A DNA stretch of 5,709 nucleotides from Bacteroidales bacterium (GTDB taxonomy: Bacteria; Bacteroidota; Bacteroidia; Bacteroidales; Azobacteroidaceae), in the NCBI GenBank assembly GCA_020860885.1, contig JAJBTS010000207.1:1-5709 (forward strand). The letters run 5' to 3'. Shown here piece after piece: positions 1 to 5,709 of this stretch. The notes under the pieces were generated by a model. It did not search any database. It was not told where the DNA came from and worked only from the letters and a program-made list of their open reading frames with translations. The position numbers and the translations under genes are program-made. Positions within the stretch are counted from its first letter, which is position 1, and the number at the start of each line of letters is the position of its first letter.

Positions 1-6
1 TTAAAG

Positions 7-38
7 TTTACATATATAATACATATTTTGTACCTTTG
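7..38 (+). promoter_or_regulatory. Candidate Bacteroidetes-type promoter of pheS
   Basis: TACCTTTG at 31-38 is a full match to the Bacteroidetes -7 consensus TAnnTTTG. Twenty bases upstream, TTTA at 7-10 is a one-mismatch version of the -33 element TTTG, within the usual 19-21 bp spacing. Transcription would start a few bases after 38, leaving a leader of roughly 10-20 nt before the ATG at 60. The site also explains why the in-frame TTG at 36 is not the start: it lies inside the -7 box. The match is seen directly; activity is inferred. Confidence 0.6.
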
Positions 39-59
39 TATTTCGAAAAAACAAAAGTT

Positions 60-1079
60 ATGCTCAACAAAATCAATACGCTTGTAGCTGAAATAAAAGA
101 TTTGAAAGCAAATACTCAGGAAGAGTTGGAAGCTTTACGTATAAAATATTTAAGCAAAAAGGGAGAGATATCTTCTTTGATGAACGATTTCCGGAATGTG
201 CCGGTGGAGCAAAAAAAAGAAATCGGTCAAAAGCTGAACGAGTTGAAAACTCAGGCTCAGGATAAAATCAACGAACTAAGAGAAAATCTGGAGAATCAAA
301 ATACTGCAGAAGAAACGATGGACCTTACCCGTACGTCTTACCCTTATGAAGTGGGTACCCGCCATCCTCTGTCTGTTATCCAGAAACAAATTACCGATAT
401 ATTTGCACGTTTAGGATTTTCCATAGCAGAAGGTCCTGAGATTGAAGACGACTGGCATGTCTTTTCATCTTTGAATTTCGCTCCCGACCATCCGGCCCGT
501 GATATGCAGGATACTTTCTTTATTATGCATGGAGCAGATGTTCTTTTGCGTACCCATACTTCTTCGGTTCAAACGCGGGTGATGGAAACGACACAACCTC
601 CTATCCGTATCATTTGCCCGGGCAGAGTATATCGTAATGAAGCTGTTTCTTATCGTACCCTCAGCGCTTTTCATCAGGTAGAAGCTTTATATATTGACAA
701 AGACGTTTCATTCAAGGACCTTAAGCAGGCACTGCTATTCTTTGCAAAGGAAATGTTCGGTTCGGAAACTAAAATCCGTTTGCGTCCCTCCTACTTCCCA
801 TTTACGGAGCCAAGTGCTGAAATGGATATAAGCTGTAATTTATGCGGTGGGAAAGGATGTCCGTTTTGTAAATATACCGGTTGGGTGGAAATCCTCGGCT
901 GCGGCATGGTTGATCCTAACGTATTGGAAAATTGTGGTATAGACAGTAAAAAATATTCCGGATATGCCTTAGGAATGGGTGTCGAACGTATTTCCAACCT
1001 TAGATATCAGGTAAAAGATATCCGGATGTTCTTCGAAAACGATGTTCGTTTCCTGAAACAGTTTGAATCGGCAACTTAA
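60..1079 (+). CDS. pheS: Phenylalanine--tRNA ligase alpha subunit
   Basis: Cytoplasmic class II aminoacyl-tRNA synthetase subunit. With PheT it forms an alpha2beta2 enzyme that charges tRNA-Phe; the alpha subunit holds the catalytic core. The ATG at 60 gives 339 aa, the length I expect for Bacteroides-type PheS. The in-frame TTG at 36 falls inside the promoter -7 box. Residues 1-85 are charged and helical, matching the N-terminal tRNA-binding coiled coil. The catalytic domain follows: RDMQDTFF at 147-154, motif 2 around YRNEAVSYRT (191-200) and FHQVEAL (204-210), FTEPSAE at 248-254, and motif 3 GYALGMGVERISNL at 301-314. Four cysteines (259, 262, 267, 270; CX2C-X4-CX2C) form a zinc-knuckle-like insert absent from E. 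coli PheS as I recall it. No Shine-Dalgarno is visible, which is normal in this phylum. nth follows after 17 bp. pheT is not in the window. The gene is intact. Confidence 0.97.
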   Translation: MLNKINTLVAEIKDLKANTQEELEALRIKYLSKKGEISSLMNDFRNVPVEQKKEIGQKLNELKTQAQDKINELRENLENQNTAEETMDLTRTSYPYEVGTRHPLSVIQKQITDIFARLGFSIAEGPEIEDDWHVFSSLNFAPDHPARDMQDTFFIMHGADVLLRTHTSSVQTRVMETTQPPIRIICPGRVYRNEAVSYRTLSAFHQVEALYIDKDVSFKDLKQALLFFAKEMFGSETKIRLRPSYFPFTEPSAEMDISCNLCGGKGCPFCKYTGWVEILGCGMVDPNVLENCGIDSKKYSGYALGMGVERISNLRYQVKDIRMFFENDVRFLKQFESAT

Positions 1080-1096
1080 TTTGAAAACTGCAATTC

Positions 1097-1750
1097 GTGA
1101 CCAAGAAAGAACGGTATAATAAAGTAATCGAATGGTTTGAGGCAAATATGCCGGTAGCAGAAACCGAACTTCATTACGGAAGCCCTTTTCAATTGCTGAT
1201 TTCAGTTATTTTGTCTGCTCAATGCACGGATAAAAGAGTAAACTTAGTAACTCCTACTCTCTTTGAAGCGTTTCCTACTCCGGAGGTTTTAGCGGTTGCT
1301 ACTCCTGAAGCTGTATACGAATACATTAAAAGCGTATCTTACCCGAACAATAAATCCAGGCATCTGGTCAATATGGCGAAGATGCTGGTTGAGGAATATA
1401 ACGGAGAAGTTCCTTCCAGTATAAAAGAATTAACCCGTTTACCAGGAGTCGGTAAAAAAACAGCCAATGTAATTGCTTCCGTTGTATTTAATATCCCGGC
1501 ATTAGCTGTCGACACGCATGTATTCCGGGTAGCCAACCGAATCGGCCTGACAGACAATTCCAAAAGCCCGTTAGAAACCGAAAAGGTATTGACCAAATAT
1601 ATACCCGAAAATTTATGGTCTATTGCTCATCACTGGTTGATTTTACACGGAAGATATATATGTATTGCCAGAAAACCTAAATGTGAAATCTGCGGACTTA
1701 CAGAATATTGTAAGTATTTCAATAAAAAGAATAAAAAAGAAACTGTCTAA
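1097..1750 (+). CDS. nth: Endonuclease III (DNA glycosylase/AP lyase)
   Basis: Base-excision repair enzyme that removes oxidised pyrimidines and cleaves the abasic site by beta-elimination. The start is GTG at 1097: an in-frame TGA at 1082 lies just upstream, and no ATG falls between. The 217-aa length fits the family. Visible features are the helix-hairpin-helix LPGVGKKTANV at 115-125 with catalytic Lys121, then VDTHVFRV at 138-145 with catalytic Asp139 (E. coli Lys120 and Asp138). The C-terminal [4Fe-4S] ligands are Cys189, Cys196, Cys199 and Cys205 in the classic CX6CX2CX5C spacing. All key residues are present, so an active enzyme is expected. The HhH-GPD relative MutY is excluded by the Lys and the short length. 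It begins 17 bp after pheS with no terminator or promoter between them, so co-transcription is likely. The tail after Cys205 is short and lysine-rich. Confidence 0.96.
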   Translation: MTKKERYNKVIEWFEANMPVAETELHYGSPFQLLISVILSAQCTDKRVNLVTPTLFEAFPTPEVLAVATPEAVYEYIKSVSYPNNKSRHLVNMAKMLVEEYNGEVPSSIKELTRLPGVGKKTANVIASVVFNIPALAVDTHVFRVANRIGLTDNSKSPLETEKVLTKYIPENLWSIAHHWLILHGRYICIARKPKCEICGLTEYCKYFNKKNKKETV

Positions 1751-1823
1751 AAACAACTTCTCCACTATAAGCTACTTTTACTGAAAACGGTATTGCTATT
1801 TTCGTGCTCTTTCTTCTTGTCAT

Positions 1824-1864
1824 CTCGGATGTACATCTCAGCACGTCTGGGTTGTACATCCGAG
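1824..1864. repeat. Long hairpin H1 built from two near-palindromic 18-mers
   Basis: The left arm 1824-1841 (CTCGGATGTACATCTCAG) pairs with the right arm 1847-1864 (CTGGGTTGTACATCCGAG) around the 5-nt loop CACGT. Of 18 positions, 16 are Watson-Crick, one is a G-T wobble (1838/1850) and one is a T-T mismatch (1836/1852); the outer 12 pairs are uninterrupted. Each arm is also itself nearly palindromic around ATGTACAT or TTGTACAT. No T-run follows on either strand, so it is not a classical intrinsic terminator. It could still act at RNA level at the 3' ends of the convergent nth and GH3 transcripts, or be a protein-binding site. Confidence 0.85.
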
Positions 1865-1892
1865 GGAGGCGACGATACTGTTAAACGATCTG

Positions 1893-1933
1893 TTCAGATG
1901 TACATCCCAGAGCTACTGAGATGTACATGTGAG
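1893..1933. repeat. Long hairpin H2, second copy of the same design
   Basis: The left arm 1893-1910 (TTCAGATGTACATCCCAG) pairs with the right arm 1916-1933 (CTGAGATGTACATGTGAG) around the loop AGCTA. Fifteen pairs are Watson-Crick, one is a wobble (1893/1933) and two are mismatches (1897/1929 and 1907/1919). Arm and loop lengths equal those of H1, and the start is exactly 69 bp further on. One pair covaries between the copies: G-C in H1 (1827/1861) is A-T in H2 (1896/1930). On the plus strand H2 is followed by AGTTTATTAAAT, a weak T-rich tail, so it might help terminate nth transcripts; that use is a low-confidence inference. Confidence 0.8.
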
Positions 1934-1966
1934 AGTTTATTAAATGGTTATCTATTCCACCGGATT

Positions 1967-4180
1967 CTACCTTAATTCAAATTCTACCGTTGATTTTATA
2001 TCTTCACAAGAAGCAGCTAAATAAACTTGAAATTTACCCGGTTCAGCGACCCATTCATTCCTGAAATCGTCGTAGAATTGCAGATTATTTACTCCAATAG
2101 TAAATTCTACAACTTTTTCTTCTCCCGGATTCAGACTTACTTTTTCGAATGCTTTCAGTTCTTTCTCAGGCCGCGGTAAAGAAGATTTTACATCTCCCAC
2201 ATACAACTGAACAATTTCTTTTCCCGGTCTGTCACCTGTATTTTTAATTGGGATTTTTACAATTATGGTTTCATCTTCAGTCATTGTTTGGTTTGAAACA
2301 ATGGCTTTTCCATAAGAAAATTTAGTATAACTCAATCCATGCCCAAACGGGAATAATGATTTTATATTGTTTTTATCGTTCCACCTGTATCCGACAAAGA
2401 TACCTTCCCGATACGTCTGTTCTTTATCTGTTCCGGGATAATCTCCCACTGCATGGGCTCCCACATCAGAAAGTTTCACAGGAAAAGTAAACGGAAGTTT
2501 ACCGGAAGGATTAACATCCCCGACCAAAACACGGGCAAGAGCATTCCCTGCTTCCGATCCGCAGTACCATGCTTCAACCAGAGAAGGAACTTCTTTTATC
2601 CAGGGCATTGATACGGCATTCCCTGAAATTAAAACAACCACCAGGTTCTTATTTTCTTTTGCCAGAGCAGAGATCAATTCATTTTGAGCATACGGTAATT
2701 CAAGACTTTTCCTGTCTGCACCTTCACAATCCTGTCCGCCATGCTTATTCAGTCCTCCTACAAAAATAACATAGTCTACTTCTTTAGCCAACTGGATCGC
2801 ATCCGTAAATAATTCTTCTTCTGACCTTGAATCGCTTAAATTTTGTGGCGATTTTATTCCATCCTGATAAGCTTCAAACTGACCGATATATCCTCTCTCG
2901 TACAATACTTCTGCCTCCGAACCTATACGATTCCGGATCCCATCCAGGGGAGAAATTTCATATTTAACTTTCAGGGAGGAACTACCTCCGCCGATAGTCA
3001 TCATTTTTATAGCATTTTCCCCGATGACTCCGATCTTTTTCGCTTTTTTAAGATCGATAGGCAATACCTGATTTTCATTTTTCAGCAATACAATACCTTC
3101 TTCTGCAATCCGGCGGGCAGCTTCTCCGTGTTCTGTCGTTGCAAAAGAACCCCAGGGACGATTGCGATTCATAGTGGTTCGGAAAACAAGACGCAGGATA
3201 TTCCTTACTTTCTTGTCTAATTCTTCAACTTTTACTTCACCCGAACGTAATAATTCCAGGAAAGGGTTTGCCAGATAATAATAATTGTAAGCGTGGCTTT
3301 TATTTTTAGTAAGTCCGTCGGTCCATGTACCAAACTCCATATCCAGGCCATGGTAAATAGCATGAAGAGTATTATTAACTCCACCCCAATCGGAAACGAC
3401 TACTCCATCGAAATTCCATTCGTCCCGAAGTATATCGTTTAACAGATATTGATTCTGACAGCACCACTGTCCTTTGTACTTGTTGTAAGCTCCCATAATA
3501 GCCCATGCCTCACCTTCATGGACAGCAGCTTTGAATGCAGGCAGATAGATTTCATATAAGGTACGGTCATCCACCGTAACATTTACAGTATGCCGGTCTG
3601 TTTCCTGGTTATTCAAAGCAAAATGCTTTACACAGGCTGCAACTCCATTTTCCTGTACTCCCCGAATGTAAGGTACTACCATAGCAGAAGCTAGAAACGG
3701 ATCTTCTCCCATATATTCAAAGTTTCTTCCATTTAGAGGAGTACGATAAATATTTACTCCCGGGCCTAATAAAACATTTTTATTCCTGTAACGGGCTTCC
3801 TCTCCTATCGACTTTCCGTAAAGGGCTGCAATCTCCGGATTCCAGCTTGCGGCTAAAGCCGTTAAAGCGGGGAAAGCCATACACGAATCATTTGTCCATC
3901 CGGCATTGTTCCATTCATCCCATAAAACTTCAGACCGGATGCCATGCGGTCCGTCGCTCATCCAATTATCAGGAATCCCCAGACGGGGAACTCCGGCCGA
4001 GCTAAATTTCGATTGTGCATGCACCATCTTTACTTTTTCTTCCAAAGTCATACGGGATAATGCATCTTCTATCCTATCTTCTATAGATTGAGAATCGTCT
4101 AAATAAACAGGCAGGGAAACCTGAGCGAAGAATGGATAAGAAATTATGCATCCGATCAGGAGTAAAAATAATTTTTTCAT
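1967..4180 (-). CDS. Secreted glycoside hydrolase family 3 beta-glycosidase (beta-glucosidase-like)
   Basis: Retaining exo-acting glycosidase that should release terminal beta-linked sugars, probably glucose, from oligosaccharides. MKK plus a hydrophobic stretch and FFA-Q suggest signal peptidase I cleavage after residue 19, so it is exported, most likely to the periplasm. A lipobox-like LIGC at 8-11 sits too early and lacks acidic residues after Cys, so a lipoprotein is less likely. The (beta/alpha)8 domain spans about 35-340, with SDGPHGIR at 75-82, KHF at 185-187, DRH at 195-197 and the nucleophile Asp264 in VVSDWGG. The alpha/beta sandwich spans about 355-565; Glu486 in CEGADR (485-490) is the likely acid/base. 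A fibronectin III-like domain lies at about 645-725. There is no PA14 insert. The 737-aa length is typical of BglX-type enzymes and the gene is intact. Specificity (glucoside or xyloside) cannot be read from the sequence. No susC/susD genes adjoin it within the window. Confidence 0.93.
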   Translation of the reverse strand: MKKLFLLLIGCIISYPFFAQVSLPVYLDDSQSIEDRIEDALSRMTLEEKVKMVHAQSKFSSAGVPRLGIPDNWMSDGPHGIRSEVLWDEWNNAGWTNDSCMAFPALTALAASWNPEIAALYGKSIGEEARYRNKNVLLGPGVNIYRTPLNGRNFEYMGEDPFLASAMVVPYIRGVQENGVAACVKHFALNNQETDRHTVNVTVDDRTLYEIYLPAFKAAVHEGEAWAIMGAYNKYKGQWCCQNQYLLNDILRDEWNFDGVVVSDWGGVNNTLHAIYHGLDMEFGTWTDGLTKNKSHAYNYYYLANPFLELLRSGEVKVEELDKKVRNILRLVFRTTMNRNRPWGSFATTEHGEAARRIAEEGIVLLKNENQVLPIDLKKAKKIGVIGENAIKMMTIGGGSSSLKVKYEISPLDGIRNRIGSEAEVLYERGYIGQFEAYQDGIKSPQNLSDSRSEEELFTDAIQLAKEVDYVIFVGGLNKHGGQDCEGADRKSLELPYAQNELISALAKENKNLVVVLISGNAVSMPWIKEVPSLVEAWYCGSEAGNALARVLVGDVNPSGKLPFTFPVKLSDVGAHAVGDYPGTDKEQTYREGIFVGYRWNDKNNIKSLFPFGHGLSYTKFSYGKAIVSNQTMTEDETIIVKIPIKNTGDRPGKEIVQLYVGDVKSSLPRPEKELKAFEKVSLNPGEEKVVEFTIGVNNLQFYDDFRNEWVAEPGKFQVYLAASCEDIKSTVEFELR

Positions 4181-4206
4181 GGGATCATTCTATAAAGTTA
4201 AGCTTA

Positions 4207-4214
4207 CAAATATA
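4207..4214 (-). promoter_or_regulatory. Candidate -7 box for the GH3 gene
   Basis: Read on the minus strand, the site is TATATTTG, a full match to the Bacteroidetes TAnnTTTG element. It ends 26 nt before the ATG at 4180, implying a leader of about 20 nt. I see no clear TTTG at the -33 position, so the promoter may be weak or activator-dependent. The 70-bp gap to the LytTR gene also lacks a hairpin terminator, so read-through from the upstream pair remains possible. No Shine-Dalgarno precedes the start. Confidence 0.45.
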
Positions 4215-4250
4215 AATATTATTTCTTACTATTAATGGATGTAGATAACT

Positions 4251-5072
4251 TTACTGAATTTTTTGCTTTAATAATTTATAGCCTGAATTACTTACTTTTA
4301 AACTCCTTTCATAGCCTTTCAACTGAACTCTGTAAGAATCCTTTTCGTAGAGTTCTATCTTATCGATATATTCCAGGTTAACAATAAATGACCGATGGAT
4401 ACGAACAAAACACTCCGCAGGAAGATGATTTTCCCAGTATTTCATCGTACGGTCTTTAAGAAATTTGGTTTCTTTCGTATAAATCAAAACATAATCTCCG
4501 TTTGCTTCAATATACAATACCTGATTAACAGGAATAAAATGAATAGCACCGCTTTTTTTCACACTAATCCTTGTAAGGGGTTCGACAGGAGCTTGCGATG
4601 CAGTCGATTCCACCTCTTCCATCTGCTGTTGTTGTGAATGAATCTCCCGGGTAGAGAGAAAAAGATAATAAGTCAGTATGAAAATAATATAAACCAATAT
4701 ACCGAATACGATACGGACAGGCAGAAGGGTCAGAAAATAATAAGTATAATTCCCATCGTGCGATAAAATAAGGCTGGAGAATAAATACCCCAAACCCAAC
4801 CAGATAGAGAAAGATAATACAACAAGTAATAAATGGAACAATAAGAAAAGAGGAATACTTAATACACTCCTGTAATACCGTACCGGATACCACAAGGCTA
4901 ATAAACAAACTGCCTGCAATATACTACATACGATCGAGTCAGTTACAATACTTTGAGGCGAATAAGAAATAAAAAAATAATTACAGATGGCTATCTGAGT
5001 AACAATAACAATTACCCAGATACCTATATATAAATAACGTAGTGGAATGGAAGTAAGAAAAGGATTATTCAT
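4251..5072 (-). CDS. Membrane-anchored LytTR-family DNA-binding regulator
   Basis: Predicted inner-membrane transcription regulator of 273 aa. The N-terminal half has four hydrophobic segments at about 12-34, 46-63, 70-101 and 114-140. A Gln/Glu-rich linker (146-165) leads to a C-terminal LytTR domain at about 168-272. LytTR hallmarks are VLYIEANGDYVLIYT (185-199), the basic FVRIHRSFIVNLEYI (222-236), and LKVSNSGYKLL near the end. There is no receiver domain with a phospho-Asp and no histidine kinase domain, so this is not a standard LytR/AgrA response regulator; the TM part presumably senses or is held by a partner. The ATG at 5072 overlaps the upstream LiaF-like stop by 8 nt, which suggests translational coupling and joint function. 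A GGAG lies about 15 nt upstream, farther than an ideal ribosome site. The domain call is firm; signal and target genes are unknown. Confidence 0.88.
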   Translation of the reverse strand: MNNPFLTSIPLRYLYIGIWVIVIVTQIAICNYFFISYSPQSIVTDSIVCSILQAVCLLALWYPVRYYRSVLSIPLFLLFHLLLVVLSFSIWLGLGYLFSSLILSHDGNYTYYFLTLLPVRIVFGILVYIIFILTYYLFLSTREIHSQQQQMEEVESTASQAPVEPLTRISVKKSGAIHFIPVNQVLYIEANGDYVLIYTKETKFLKDRTMKYWENHLPAECFVRIHRSFIVNLEYIDKIELYEKDSYRVQLKGYERSLKVSNSGYKLLKQKIQ

Positions 5073-5709
5073 AGATTTTTATTTCTCCGCCACCAAAAAT
5101 AGCTTCTAATTCTAAGACAACCGACCTGCCGGGATGAACACCCATCACCCGTGAAGGACGTTTATCGGTAAAACCGCCGAATACTCCTATTTTTTGTATA
5201 ATCAGGTTCCATTCTTCCGGAACGTATAAAGTGACTCCACTGAATACCGATTGAATTTTAATATATATGGTCTGAACTTCGCCCGACAATTCCAATTGGG
5301 TGAAATCAAGCTCCACACCGCTAAAAACAGCATTGATATCCGCACCTTTTAGTATTCCTGCCGTTAACCGTTCTTTAGAACCGGTAAAAACATATTCCCG
5401 TCGGATAATTCCTTCCTGAGGAAAAGAAGACTCTATAAAAGACTGCGAATCGAAATCTTCATAATTCTTTCTTTCAGAAAAGCAGGGTGATATTCTTTTC
5501 TTTGTAACCGCCCGGACAATGAAATAAATTCCAGCCAATATAATCAGTAAAGGAATAATTATTCCACTGATATTCATATCGAATATTTTAGGTAATAAGA
5601 ATATGAGTCCTACGCCTACTAAAACAACACCTGCATTTTTCGTTTCCGGTTTTTTATCAAAGAGGATTACCAGACCTATAGCGACTAAAAGAGATTGCCA
5701 GGATACAAC
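5065..5709 (-). CDS. LiaF-like multi-pass membrane protein, partial at 5' end
   Basis: The frame is open from the TAA at 5065-5067 to the window edge, giving 214 visible residues, so the true start lies outside. The ATG at 5577 is internal: the 44 codons before it encode two further hydrophobic segments (visible residues 6-17, SLLVAIGLVILF, and 26-40, AGVVLVGVGLIFLLP) separated by a polar DKKPETKN turn. A third segment, SGIIIPLLIILAGIYFIV, follows at about 48-65. This repeated short-helix pattern resembles the LiaI/LiaF-like TM region. After a polar linker, about residues 103-214 form a beta-rich domain with repeated FSGV and FGG motifs, ending IFGGGEIKIYE, like the C-terminal domain of LiaF and 'cell wall-active antibiotics response' proteins. 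In Firmicutes LiaF restrains the LiaRS envelope-stress system; here the overlapping partner is a LytTR protein, so a similar controlling role is inferred. No promoter is visible. Confidence 0.8.
   Translation of the reverse strand, partial: VVSWQSLLVAIGLVILFDKKPETKNAGVVLVGVGLIFLLPKIFDMNISGIIIPLLIILAGIYFIVRAVTKKRISPCFSERKNYEDFDSQSFIESSFPQEGIIRREYVFTGSKERLTAGILKGADINAVFSGVELDFTQLELSGEVQTIYIKIQSVFSGVTLYVPEEWNLIIQKIGVFGGFTDKRPSRVMGVHPGRSVVLELEAIFGGGEIKIYE

Noticed and set aside
36..59. N-terminal extension of PheS from the TTG at 36.
   Set aside because: The TTG is part of the TACCTTTG -7 box, and the ATG at 60 gives the family-typical 339 aa.
1934..1945. T-rich stretch after H2 as a strong intrinsic terminator for nth.
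   Set aside because: The tract is broken (AGTTTATTAAAT) and the stem is only moderately GC-rich, so it is kept only as a weak possibility.
1793..1975. 60-codon plus-strand frame with a TTG start across the hairpin array; it encodes two similar 23-residue units (MYISARLGCTSE and MYIPELLRCTCE).
   Set aside because: The protein repeat follows automatically from the hairpins being 69 bp (3 x 23) apart. Base pairing explains the sequence better, the start is TTG without a ribosome site, and the end overlaps the GH3 3' end.
2843..3220. 125-codon plus-strand open frame opposite the GH3 gene.
   Set aside because: It is antisense to an intact, well-conserved enzyme gene and its product has no recognisable domain; it is a shadow of the GH3 coding sequence.
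4237..4246. GGATGTAGAT upstream of the GH3 gene, a 9/10 match to the GGATGTACAT core of the hairpin arms.
   Set aside because: It is a single imperfect half-site without the palindrome; such a match is not surprising by chance in 5.7 kb.
4564..4908. 114-codon minus-strand frame inside the LytTR gene.
   Set aside because: It is an out-of-frame reading of the TM-coding region, whose hydrophobic codons also look hydrophobic in a shifted frame; the LytTR frame is complete and conserved.

Overview
The window looks like a chromosomal segment of a Bacteroidetes bacterium, most likely Bacteroidales. Three things point there. PheS and Nth read like Bacteroides/Parabacteroides-type proteins. Genes lack Shine-Dalgarno sequences and have A/T-rich leaders. 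Candidate promoters upstream of pheS and of the glycosidase gene match the Bacteroidetes -7 box TAnnTTTG. I cannot name the genus. I saw no RNA gene, IS element, CRISPR array or phage gene.

Layout. (1) Positions 1-1750, plus strand: a promoter, pheS (phenylalanyl-tRNA synthetase alpha subunit, 339 aa from the ATG at 60) and, 17 bp later, nth (endonuclease III, 217 aa, GTG start). These are housekeeping genes, probably co-transcribed. (2) Positions 1751-1966: the gap between convergent genes. It holds an array of four near-palindromic 18-mers centred on GTAC, with centre spacings of 23, 46 and 23 bp. They pair up into two long hairpins of identical geometry (18-nt arms, 5-nt loop) whose starts lie 69 bp apart. 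(3) Positions 1967-4180, minus strand: a complete secreted family GH3 beta-glycosidase (737 aa) with its own candidate promoter. (4) Positions 4251-5709, minus strand: a two-gene unit overlapping by 8 nt. The upstream gene is a LiaF-like multi-pass membrane protein. Its reading frame stays open through the right edge, so it is partial and the ATG at 5577 is internal. The downstream gene encodes a membrane-anchored LytTR DNA-binding regulator with four predicted TM helices and no receiver or kinase domain.

How they fit together. The LiaF-like/LytTR pair looks like a compact envelope-sensing regulatory module in which a membrane protein may control a membrane-tethered transcription factor. This is inferred from domain content and overlap. 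The GH3 enzyme lies just downstream on the same strand, but it has its own candidate promoter and no susC/susD neighbours, so a link to the regulator is unproven. The two items most worth following up are the paired-hairpin array and the LiaF-like/LytTR module.
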